Shown piece after piece: positions 1 through 5,274 of a DNA stretch of 8,036 nucleotides. The position numbers and the translations under genes were made by a program. How positions within the stretch are numbered: position 1 is the first letter of the stretch; each line of letters begins with the position of its first letter. This stretch comes from an uncultured Dialister sp. (GTDB taxonomy: Bacteria; Bacillota; Negativicutes; Veillonellales; Dialisteraceae). The notes under the pieces were generated by a model. The model was not told where the DNA came from. It ran no database searches and was given only the letters and a program-made list of their open reading frames with translations. Location of the stretch: contig CAAEVC010000001.1 of assembly GCA_900759415.1 (NCBI GenBank), positions 1 to 8,036 of the forward strand. The letters are read 5' to 3'.

Positions 1-150
1 AGAAGGTATCGGCCTTGCCGACGAGTATAAAGCCTATACGGTCATCCCGCGATGCCGTTGGTGCTTACATCCTGCGGTTTTCCTCACCACCTGAGGCATA
101 CTCTCCACTAACCGTTTATATTCGAACGAGGTTTATGGAGTCGTGTCACT
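1..150 (-). repeat. Intergenic repeat unit, inverted copy (truncated by window edge)
   Basis: The reverse complement of this stretch aligns almost end to end with the units at 4839-4990. Shared blocks include a GGATGACCGT core, the TCGGC/GCCGA hairpin (here 9-21, loop CTT), a GGTGAGGAAA block, GTGGAGAGTATG and ACGACTCCATAAA. Differences are scattered substitutions and one or two short indels. Strand is given relative to the main array, which is called plus. No reading frame is preserved between copies, so this is non-coding repeat DNA rather than a gene fragment. Its left end lies outside the window. Confidence 0.85.
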
Positions 151-222
151 CGATTCTCAGTCGCTTATCAGCTCCTTGCTAGTCGGTTCCCTTGCCACCC
201 CGGAGGTGGAAGCTACATTAAG
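151..222. other. Spacer between two repeat modules, with a small hairpin
   Basis: This stretch is unique within the window and separates two repeat modules. It contains a 5-bp hairpin, CCACC (195-199) and GGTGG (205-209), with a 5-base loop. I see no gene, promoter or RNA family here. Confidence 0.4.
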
Positions 223-300
223 TAAACGGCTTCGCCAATGAGTATGAAACCGTGCGGTCAACGGCGCTTACGGTTAGTGCAGCATTAGGGGGATATTTGC
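223..300 (-). repeat. Diverged repeat module, inverted
   Basis: Read on the minus strand, this stretch carries GCGCCGTTGACCG, then a GGTTTCATACTC block, then GGC-GAA-GCC. This is the same order of blocks as in the units at 5130-5160 and 5218-5258. The hairpin is weaker here: three pairs remain (228-230 with 234-236), and the next pair is a C-A mismatch. It is probably a decayed copy of the same family. Confidence 0.6.
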
Positions 301-364
301 CAAACAGAATAAAACGATTATGAGACAGAGAGTGAAATGCATTTGATTTATAGCAATTAAAAAT

Positions 365-435
365 AATAAAGTTTTTTACCTTTGCTCATTGCTCTGAGCT
401 CATAGCTTTGTACCTGTACAGGTATAACCGTCAGC
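365..435 (+). repeat. Repeat remnant with a 14-bp palindrome
   Basis: GTTTTTTACCTT followed by a CTCATTGCTCTGAGCTCAT-like tract parallels 5171-5209, where the same GTTTTTTACCTT is followed by CTCAACTCT repeats. It also resembles the GCTCATGGCTCAT tract at 5272-5285. Downstream lies the perfect palindrome TACCTGTACAGGTA (411-424), then ATAACCGTCAG, which resembles the conserved ACCGTCAGG block. I read it as a mosaic remnant of the repeat family. Confidence 0.5.
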
Positions 436-457
436 ACTTTCTTTAATATGTAAACAG

Positions 458-497
458 AAAAAATGGTAATGTTTCACGTGAAACATTACCATTTTTT
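458..497. terminator. Palindromic terminator of the DUF721 gene, built on parS
   Basis: The two 20-base arms (458-477 and 478-497) are perfectly complementary with no unpaired centre, so the RNA hairpin would close on a few central bases. Runs of A and T at the ends give a U-tract in both directions: six T on the minus strand and eight T on the plus strand. The minus-strand arm encodes the last three codons (Lys-Lys-Trp) and the stop of the DUF721 protein. Termination of the leftward gene is inferred from this geometry. Confidence 0.8.
470..485. promoter_or_regulatory. parS: parS site for ParB/Spo0J
   Basis: TGTTTCACGTGAAACA is an exact match to the 16-bp Bacillus subtilis parS consensus TGTTNCACGTGAAACA. 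That site is bound by ParB (Spo0J), which loads SMC and directs origin segregation. Such sites cluster near oriC in Firmicutes. It abuts the stop codon (486-488, minus strand) of the DUF721 gene and sits at the centre of a longer perfect palindrome. An exact 16-mer match in 8 kb is very unlikely by chance. The parB gene is not in the window. Confidence 0.93.
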
Positions 498-1382
498 TTG
501 TGGCATTTTCTTCAGCATTTCTCCTGCTTCTTCCTTTGAAATCTCCGATAAAGGCTTATGGAGGAGGAGGGAGAGAAGGAATCTTTTTTCTTCGTCAGCT
601 CCGTATTTCTGGAAGATTTTTTCTTTGGCCCGGTGGATGAGGATATCCCGGGCTTCTTCGTAGACGCTGTATTCGCAGGGAATGAGATTTCTTACTTCCT
701 GATAGGTATAGTGGGGATTTTCTTTCAGAAGAAGGATGATTTTGTTTTTCCTTGTTTTTGCCAGTTTCCTTTCGCAGAAAATGCAGAATTTCTTATCCGG
801 CGCTGTGAGGCTCTGGCAGATAGGGCAGGGATGGAAACCGAGGGAGATTTCCCCTTTCCTTATTTTCAGCGTTTCTTCCATCATTTCTGCAAACTGGGGA
901 CGGATTTTTTCGCTTTTCACATGGCCGTCTACCCAGTTTCTGATCCAGTCCTTTTCGTTATCCGAGAGAGGCTGGCTGTAGGCTGCTTCTTCTTTGGCCC
1001 TCTTACGGTCCACCGGATCGATGGTGGTGAATGGTTTATTCTTTACTCTGGGAGAACCGGCATAGAAGCGGATATCTTTGAAATATTTTCCTACTTCATC
1101 CTGCTGCATTTTAACAAGTATTTCCTGTTTGATCATGAAAAGATGCTGTTTGAAGACAGAATTTGTGACCTGCACATAGAGAAGAGAGCCTTTGTATCCG
1201 GAAATATAGGATTCTTCGGCCAGCACATCGCCGACGAAATCTTTCCACCTTTTCTGGAAAAGGTAGAACTGAAAGCCTTTATTTCCAAAAAGCATTCTTT
1301 TGATATCCGAATTTTCAAATACGTCTTCTATCCGGTCTATCCGTCTGTATCTTCTGCCCTCAGGCTTCTTGTATTCTTCCAT
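486..1382 (-). CDS. DUF721 (DciA-like) protein with zinc ribbon
   Basis: This 298-residue protein has an N-terminal DUF721 domain at about residues 20-107. It shows the typical pattern of a conserved Trp-x3-VG (W46, V50-G51), a hydrophobic LLYVQVTNS strand (67-75) and an amphipathic helix. DUF721 defines DciA, the DnaB helicase loader of many bacteria that lack DnaC/DnaI, and the gene often lies near dnaA/recF/gyrB. A four-cysteine knuckle follows, CPIC...CIFC (C186, C189, C200, C203), probably a zinc ribbon. The C-terminal 90 residues are basic and helical, with no family I recognise. The start at 1382 is supported by AGGAGGG six bases upstream. A TATAAT box lies at 1400-1405 on the minus strand, but I see no good -35. 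The helicase-loading role is inferred from the domain only. The gene ends in the parS/terminator palindrome. Confidence 0.85.
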   Translation of the reverse strand: MEEYKKPEGRRYRRIDRIEDVFENSDIKRMLFGNKGFQFYLFQKRWKDFVGDVLAEESYISGYKGSLLYVQVTNSVFKQHLFMIKQEILVKMQQDEVGKYFKDIRFYAGSPRVKNKPFTTIDPVDRKRAKEEAAYSQPLSDNEKDWIRNWVDGHVKSEKIRPQFAEMMEETLKIRKGEISLGFHPCPICQSLTAPDKKFCIFCERKLAKTRKNKIILLLKENPHYTYQEVRNLIPCEYSVYEEARDILIHRAKEKIFQKYGADEEKRFLLSLLLHKPLSEISKEEAGEMLKKMPQKKW

Positions 1383-1399
1383 AGGCCCTCCTTTTCTTT

Positions 1400-1405
1400 A
1401 TTATA
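1400..1405 (-). promoter_or_regulatory. -10 box for the DUF721 gene
   Basis: Perfect TATAAT on the minus strand, about 18 bases upstream of the start codon, so the leader would be very short. No convincing -35 box lies 16-18 bp further upstream, so this is a tentative call. Confidence 0.4.
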
Positions 1406-1462
1406 CTATGACTGTAAGGAGTAATAAAAATTATTTTGAAGACTCATGGGGACGGGCTCCTT

Positions 1463-1468
1463 TATAAT
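1463..1468 (+). promoter_or_regulatory. -10 box for the polyphosphate kinase gene
   Basis: Perfect TATAAT 29 bases before the start codon. The nearest -35-like sequence, TTGAAG at 1436-1441, is 21 bp away, which is too far for a standard promoter. The element is tentative. Confidence 0.4.
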
Positions 1469-1497
1469 ATAGGAAACTGGATAAGGAGGATGATTTT

Positions 1498-2433
1498 ATG
1501 GATGAAATCAGAGATGGAAAAATCGATCTTGACCGGTATAAAGTGAAGGAAGGGCGTAAAATCAATCTGGATAAATACGCTACTGCCTGTGATGTGAATA
1601 TTGACAAGAGCAAGGTAAAGACTCTATTCTTCCCGCAGATGATTGCCAAAATGAAGGAACTCCAGGAAAAACTCTATGCCCAGAATACCTATGGCCTTAT
1701 CATTGTATTCCAGGCCATGGATGCAGCAGGGAAAGACGGCACCATCAACCATGTATTTGCCAATCTGGACCCTGGCGGCATGAAAGTAGTTTCCTTCAAA
1801 CAGCCGAACAGCGAAGAAAAGGACCACGATTACATGTGGCGCATCAATAAGGCTCTTCCGGAACGGGGCATGATCGGCATATTCAACCGTTCCCACTATG
1901 AAGATGTGATCATCACAAGGATTCATGACCTCATTCATCAGGGACAGCTTCCCAAGGACCTTATCCATAAGGATATCTGGGAAGAAAGGTATGAACAAAT
2001 CAATAACTGGGAAAAATATCTGTATCAGAACGGATTCCAGATGGTGAAAATCTTCCTTCATGTATCGAAGAAAGAACAGCAGAGACGGCTGGTAGACCGC
2101 ATCGTCAATCAGCAGAAGAACTGGAAATTTTCCATGGCAGATATTAACGAAAGAAAATACTGGGGCCAGTATCAGGACCTCTATGGAGAAATGATTACGA
2201 AAACATCCAAGGATATCTCCCCCTGGTACATCGTGCCGGCAGACAATAAATGGTACACCCGCTACGTGGTAGCCAATATTGTGTATAAAGCACTGAAGAA
2301 AATAGACCCCAAATTCCCAAAACTGTCGCCAGAAGTAGAAGAACAGCTGGAAAAATTCAAGAAAATCATTTCTGAAGTCGATATCGATGAACTGGAAGAA
2401 ATCAAAGATCGGATAGAAACATCCGAATCGTGA
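1498..2433 (+). CDS. ppk2: Polyphosphate kinase 2 (PPK2) family protein
   Basis: This 311-residue cytoplasmic enzyme belongs to the PPK2 family, which moves phosphate between polyphosphate and nucleotides, usually making NTP or NDP from polyP. The Walker A loop is DAAGKDGT (75-82, with K79 and D80), and the Walker B region is IGIFNRSHYEDV (126-137). An arginine-rich lid (R196, R197, R201, then R219) follows. The C-terminal signature SPWYIVPADNKWYTR is at 241-255. A charged helical tail fills 270-311. The single-domain form and length fit the class I/III enzymes; whether it acts on AMP, ADP or both cannot be read from the sequence. The start is set by AAGGAGGA (1483-1490) seven bases upstream. 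No terminator follows, so it is probably co-transcribed with the exported protein gene 86 bases downstream. Confidence 0.92.
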   Translation: MDEIRDGKIDLDRYKVKEGRKINLDKYATACDVNIDKSKVKTLFFPQMIAKMKELQEKLYAQNTYGLIIVFQAMDAAGKDGTINHVFANLDPGGMKVVSFKQPNSEEKDHDYMWRINKALPERGMIGIFNRSHYEDVIITRIHDLIHQGQLPKDLIHKDIWEERYEQINNWEKYLYQNGFQMVKIFLHVSKKEQQRRLVDRIVNQQKNWKFSMADINERKYWGQYQDLYGEMITKTSKDISPWYIVPADNKWYTRYVVANIVYKALKKIDPKFPKLSPEVEEQLEKFKKIISEVDIDELEEIKDRIETSES

Positions 2434-2519
2434 GTCAATAGGACGGATAAAGGTAAGAAGTCCAGAAGACGGTCAGAAGTCAGACACATCAGACTTAAGA
2501 AGAATCAGGAGGGAAAGAG

Positions 2520-3188
2520 ATGAAAATAAGAAGAATAGCAGTAATGGCTGCAGCAGCAGCGCTTATGGCATTAAATGCTTATGCAGCGCAGATTAATACA
2601 ATCATTGATACCGGAAGCGGCATGTGGTCGGAACCGGAGAAGGTATATGGGGAAGTGGATGAAAGCGTAAAGAGCTGGTTTGGTGTATCCACGAAGAATA
2701 AGGAAGAAATGAATTTTAAAGAAAGACTGGCCCTTCAGAATAAGAGCCAGTGGACCTTTGTACCTACTGCTGATTCCGATGCTGTCGTGCAGCTTTACCG
2801 GGAAGAAAGAGGAAGAGCGGTTGCTGAAGATGGCATGGTTTCAGGCATGGTGGACCGGGATCTGGCTCTCAATAAAGATGACCTGGCTGCCCTTACCAAA
2901 GAACTGGGAGCTGACTATATCTTCTATTTTCGCATTACCAATTCTGTACCCACTTATAATTACGGATTCCTTACTGCCGGTCAGAAGGTGAATGTAATCA
3001 CCGATTTCCGCATCTGGGACGGGAAACAGGGTAAATATGTGTTTGTGAAACGGTACCAGACCACCGGTTCTTCCAAATCTTTTTACATCGGCACCGGTTC
3101 CACCAGCCATGCCATTGAAAAGGGACTTCAGAAAGCACTGGAGAAAATAGAGAAAGAAAAATCAGAAATCCTCGCTGTAGTGAAATAA
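2520..3188 (+). CDS. Exported hypothetical protein, possibly CsgG/LpoB/TolB-N-like
   Basis: This 222-residue protein opens with a clear Sec signal peptide: a KIRR basic end, an Ala-rich hydrophobic core and likely signal peptidase I cleavage after AYA (residue 22). There is no lipobox cysteine, so a soluble periplasmic location is likely. The middle segment DLAALTKELGADYIFYFRI (121-139), a later strand with FRIWDGKQGKYVF (163-175), and a final helix GLQKALEKIEKE resemble the fold of CsgG, LpoB and TolB N-domains and GNA1162-like proteins. That is a pattern-based guess, not an assignment. AGGAGGG at 2507-2513 sets the start. The gene follows ppk2 with no visible terminator between them, and lies before the ompA-family gene. 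Function is unknown; an envelope role is plausible. Confidence 0.8.
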   Translation: MKIRRIAVMAAAAALMALNAYAAQINTIIDTGSGMWSEPEKVYGEVDESVKSWFGVSTKNKEEMNFKERLALQNKSQWTFVPTADSDAVVQLYREERGRAVAEDGMVSGMVDRDLALNKDDLAALTKELGADYIFYFRITNSVPTYNYGFLTAGQKVNVITDFRIWDGKQGKYVFVKRYQTTGSSKSFYIGTGSTSHAIEKGLQKALEKIEKEKSEILAVVK

Positions 3189-3197
3189 AGGAATTTT

Positions 3198-3242
3198 CAG
3201 GGAAATAAAAAAGCCCCGTCATATGGGAGATTTCCTGTCTCC
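3198..3242 (+). other. Possible RNA structure between exported protein gene and ompA
   Basis: CAGGGAAAT (3198-3206) pairs with ATTTCCTG (3230-3237) with one bulged G, and CCC/GGG pairs sit inside. A second stem, GGAGA (3226-3230) with TCTCC (3238-3242), overlaps the first by one base. There is no T-run after it, so it is not a normal intrinsic terminator. It may be a 3' end structure of the upstream transcript. Confidence 0.3.
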
Positions 3243-3262
3243 GGCGGATGAAAGGGAATGTA

Positions 3263-3271
3263 TGTTATAAT
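3263..3271 (+). promoter_or_regulatory. Extended -10 promoter of the ompA-family gene
   Basis: TGTTATAAT is a perfect extended -10 (TGn followed by TATAAT). The bases 17 bp upstream do not resemble a -35, which is tolerated with an extended -10. Transcription would start near 3278, giving a leader of about 34 bases. This also places the ATG at 3258 upstream of the transcript, so it cannot be the start codon for mRNA from this promoter. Confidence 0.6.
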
Positions 3272-3311
3272 ATATATAAGTTTCAAAGAATTATTCTTGC
3301 GAGGTAGAGAT

Positions 3312-4388
3312 ATGAAGAAAATATTAGTTATGCTGGCAGTGGCTGCTTCCGTTTCCGGAATGGCCTTTGCTTCTCCTCAGACATCCTTCAGAGAAGGAGA
3401 AGTAGAAATCAATGCAGGAATGTGGGATGCATCCACTAAATCCAATGGTTACAAATCAGATGGAGAATGGAATTTCACCGGTGGTGCCACCTATGGCATC
3501 AATGACCGCTGGGCCGCTCAGTATCAGTATACCGGACTTAATACGGACCATACCGATGGAAGCATGAATGAAATCAATGCTCTCTATTCCCTTCATCCCC
3601 AAGTAGCCGCTTTTGCAGGCTGGAACCGCATTACCATGAAGGATTTCCCGAAAGACAGAGCTTTTGGCGAGTCCAAAGCTACCAATAACATCATGCAGCT
3701 TGGTGTCATTGCCCGCCAGCCGGTCACCGACGGACTGGATGTATATGCCAAAGGGGCAGTAGGCACTGAATCTACTTCCCTGTGGGAAGCAGGTGTCAAC
3801 CTGGCAGTGGATAAGAATATCGACCTCAATGCAGGCTATCATTACATGAATACCAGAGGCGATGACGATCACAACGTTTCCTACAAAGGCTTCTTGGCTG
3901 GCGTTTCCTATCGCTTTGGCGGAAAAGATACAGACAGCAGCTTCTATGAAGAAGAAAAGAATTACGATTACGAAGGAATGGAAGAGGAACCGTCTACCGT
4001 CATCATCACCGATAAAACAGACACCACGGCACACACCGTAGATGTACTGGCTGATGAACCGGTAGATGCTCCAGAAAATGACTACTATTTCAATAGCATT
4101 CATTTCGGCAGCGATTCTGCAGTCATCGATGATGCCCAGAAAGCCAATCTGGACGCTTTCGTCAAGAAAGCCAAAGAAACAGGCCATACTTTCAAACTGG
4201 TAGGAAGAGCAGACGCCACCGGCAGTGCGGACTATAATAAGGAACTTTCCGCCCGCCGCATCGAAAGCGTCAAAGCCTATGCAGTATCCCAGGGCGTAGA
4301 TGCATCCAAACTTGTAGCAATGGTCAAAGGCTCTGAAGACGGAAGCGGCGCAGAAGGCAGAAGAGTCGACATTTTCGAACATAAATAA
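3312..4388 (+). CDS. OmpA-family outer membrane protein
   Basis: This 358-residue protein has a signal peptide with cleavage after AFA (residue 20) and a roughly 180-residue beta-barrel region (22-203) rich in alternating aromatic and polar residues, ending in VSYRFGG. An acidic linker (205-253) follows, then an OmpA C-terminal peptidoglycan-binding domain (254-358). In that domain GRADATGSADYN and ELSARRIESV carry the family's diaminopimelate-contacting Asp (D301) and Arg (R316). The barrel sits in the outer membrane and the C-domain tethers it to peptidoglycan, a typical stabilising role in diderm Firmicutes. The frame is open further upstream to 3258. I chose 3312 because it starts the signal peptide directly, has GAGGT six bases upstream, and lies downstream of the extended -10. 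It appears monocistronic, with its own terminator. Confidence 0.92.
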   Translation: MKKILVMLAVAASVSGMAFASPQTSFREGEVEINAGMWDASTKSNGYKSDGEWNFTGGATYGINDRWAAQYQYTGLNTDHTDGSMNEINALYSLHPQVAAFAGWNRITMKDFPKDRAFGESKATNNIMQLGVIARQPVTDGLDVYAKGAVGTESTSLWEAGVNLAVDKNIDLNAGYHYMNTRGDDDHNVSYKGFLAGVSYRFGGKDTDSSFYEEEKNYDYEGMEEEPSTVIITDKTDTTAHTVDVLADEPVDAPENDYYFNSIHFGSDSAVIDDAQKANLDAFVKKAKETGHTFKLVGRADATGSADYNKELSARRIESVKAYAVSQGVDASKLVAMVKGSEDGSGAEGRRVDIFEHK

Positions 4389-4429
4389 AAGGCAGAGCCC
4401 TTTAAGGGATGAGCTCAGAGCCATGAGAA

Positions 4430-4461
4430 AAAAGGGCGTTGTGGGATAACAGCGCCCTTTT
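4430..4461 (+). terminator. Intrinsic terminator of the ompA-family gene
   Basis: A 13-bp stem (4430-4442 with 4449-4461, one G-U pair) with a GC-rich AAGGGCG/CGCCCTT portion and a six-base loop. It ends in TTTT. It lies about 40 bases after the stop codon. Confidence 0.85.
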
Positions 4462-4578
4462 AGTGTAGAGAGTTGAGTGGCGGTAAAGAAATTCATAATT
4501 TTTAAGTTATGAAGAATAAACCAGACAGTCATAGCAGAAATGCTGTTAATCTCTATTAATTTGATATTTGATTAAAGC
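4462..4578 (+). ncRNA. Possible small RNA region between two terminators (weak)
   Basis: These 117 bases have no open frame with a ribosome binding site but lie between two strong hairpins. TTGAGT (4473-4478) and CATAAT (4494-4499) could form a promoter, but the 15-bp spacing is short. A small hairpin AGCA-GAAA-TGCT (4533-4544) has a GNRA-type loop. A transcript from about 4506 to 4620 would be near 115 nt. Alternatively the second terminator simply stops leftward transcripts and nothing is encoded here. Confidence 0.2.
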
Positions 4579-4620
4579 AAAAACAGCTTTGAACAAAAAA
4601 AAGTTCAGAGCTGTTTTTTT
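4579..4620. terminator. Strong bidirectional terminator
   Basis: A 16-bp stem (4579-4594 with 4603-4618, one G-U pair) with an A8 loop. The arms begin with A5 and end with T7, so a U-tract follows the stem on either strand. Rightward it would end any transcript started after the ompA terminator. Leftward it would stop read-through from the symporter-HAD operon across the repeat array. Confidence 0.85.
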
Positions 4621-4713
4621 GTTTCAGTATATGAAATTTACCCCCGGTTTGGCAGAAGAAAAACTGGTGACCTAGGGATTTAGAAAAACTATGATTTTTG
4701 AAAAATCTGGAAT
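4621..4713. other. Gene-free stretch before the repeat array
   Basis: Nothing recognisable: no gene, no strong promoter and no hairpin followed by T-rich sequence. It links the bidirectional terminator to the first, partial repeat unit. Confidence 0.4.
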
Positions 4714-4838
4714 TGGTGGGAAAGCCGCAAAATGAGGCGCTGATGGTATTGCGGGATGACCGTCAGGCTTCATACTCGTCGGCAAGGCCGACACCTTCTC
4801 TCAACTCTCTGCGCTCAACTCTAAACTCTATTTTTTTT
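4714..4838 (+). repeat. Repeat unit A (5'-truncated)
   Basis: Only the right two-thirds of a unit is present. From about 4750 to 4838 it is nearly identical to 4940-5027: GCGGGATGACCGTCAGGCTT, a 6-bp hairpin GTCGGC-AAG-GCCGAC (4778-4792), a CTCAACTCT-rich tract and a T8 run. Its left end (4714-4749) is clearly diverged from the other units. Confidence 0.85.
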
Positions 4839-5027
4839 CATAGTGATACGACTCCATAAATCTCTTTCAAAAATCAACGAATAGTGGAGAGTATGACTCA
4901 GTTGGTGAGGAAAGCCGCACTATGTATGCACCAACGGTATCGCGGGATGACCGTCAGGCTTTATACTCGTCGGCGTGCCGACACCTTCTCTCAACTCTCT
5001 GCGCTCAACTCTAAACTCTATTTTTTT
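4839..5027 (+). repeat. Repeat unit B (complete, 189 bp)
   Basis: This is the reference unit. It runs CATAGTGATACGACTCCATA, then a GTGGAGAGTATG block, GGTGAGGAAA, ACCAACGGTATCGCGGGATG, ACCGTCAGGCTT, hairpin GTCGGC-GT-GCCGAC (4969-4982), a CTCAACTCT-rich tract and T7. Its first 62 bases are identical to those of unit C and its last 80 nearly identical to unit A. No conserved open frame and no obvious terminal inverted repeats are seen. Confidence 0.9.
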
Positions 5028-5209
5028 CATAGTGATACGACTCCATAAATCTCTTTCAAAAATCAACGAATAGTGGAGAGTATGACTCAGGTGGTGAGGA
5101 AAAACGCAGGATGTTAGATAGAAGTACAGCGCCGTTGACCGAAAGAGGCTTTATATTTAAAAAGCCAGACGTTTTTTACCTTCTCTCAACTCTCAACTCT
5201 GCTTTTTTA
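5028..5209 (+). repeat. Repeat unit C (chimeric core)
   Basis: The left 80 bases match unit B. After GGTGAGGAAA the core switches to GCGCCGTTGACCG and a GGCTTTATATTTAAAAAGCC segment in place of the usual hairpin. It then returns to the CTCAACTCT tract and T-run. GCGCCGTTGACCG is shared with the module at 223-300, which suggests exchange between repeat subtypes. Confidence 0.8.
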
Positions 5210-5274
5210 TGGCCTCGCGCCGTTACCCGTAGGGCTTCATGTTCATCAGCGAAGCTGATACCTGTGCTTATAGC
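5210..5274 (+). repeat. Repeat module D with variant hairpin
   Basis: GCGCCGTTACCCG, GGGCTTCATGTTCATC and the hairpin ATCAGC-GAA-GCTGAT (5245-5259) match the block order of the other units. One stem pair is changed from G-C to A-T on both sides. The module ends in a TTATAGCTCATGGCTCAT-like tract that runs into the last codons of the HAD gene (stop at 5275-5277, minus strand). Confidence 0.7.

Noticed and set aside
558..1424. Long plus-strand open frame (288 codons) opposite the DUF721 gene
   Set aside because: Phe-rich translation typical of the complement of a Lys/Glu-rich gene. The minus strand has the domain, zinc ribbon, ribosome binding site and terminator.
1961..1969. TTATCCATA as a DnaA box
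   Set aside because: One mismatch to TTATCCACA, inside the ppk2 coding sequence, and no cluster nearby.
3258..3311. Upstream ATG extending the OmpA protein by 18 residues
   Set aside because: It precedes the predicted transcription start, lacks a ribosome binding site, and would bury the signal peptide behind a charged extension.
3456..4532. Long minus-strand open frame (358 codons) opposite ompA
   Set aside because: It lies antisense to a well-supported OmpA gene with signal peptide and peptidoglycan-binding domain. The translation has no recognisable domain, and the frame covers both the ompA terminator and most of the gene.
4591..4606. GAAC-N8-GTTC as a LexA (SOS) box
   Set aside because: The Gram-positive LexA site is GAAC-N4-GTTC; the 8-base gap here is the loop of a terminator.
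4778..4838. Repeat hairpin plus T8 run as an intrinsic terminator
   Set aside because: The hairpin ends about 40 bases before the T-run, too far for intrinsic termination.
4839..5040. Tiny open frames in the repeats (minus strand, starting ATGGAGTCG or ATGAAAAAA)
   Set aside because: The frame changes between copies because the T-run varies from 7 to 8, and no proper ribosome binding site precedes them.
4714..5209. CRISPR array
   Set aside because: Units are about 189 bp with homology along the whole unit; there are no short identical repeats with unique spacers and no cas genes.
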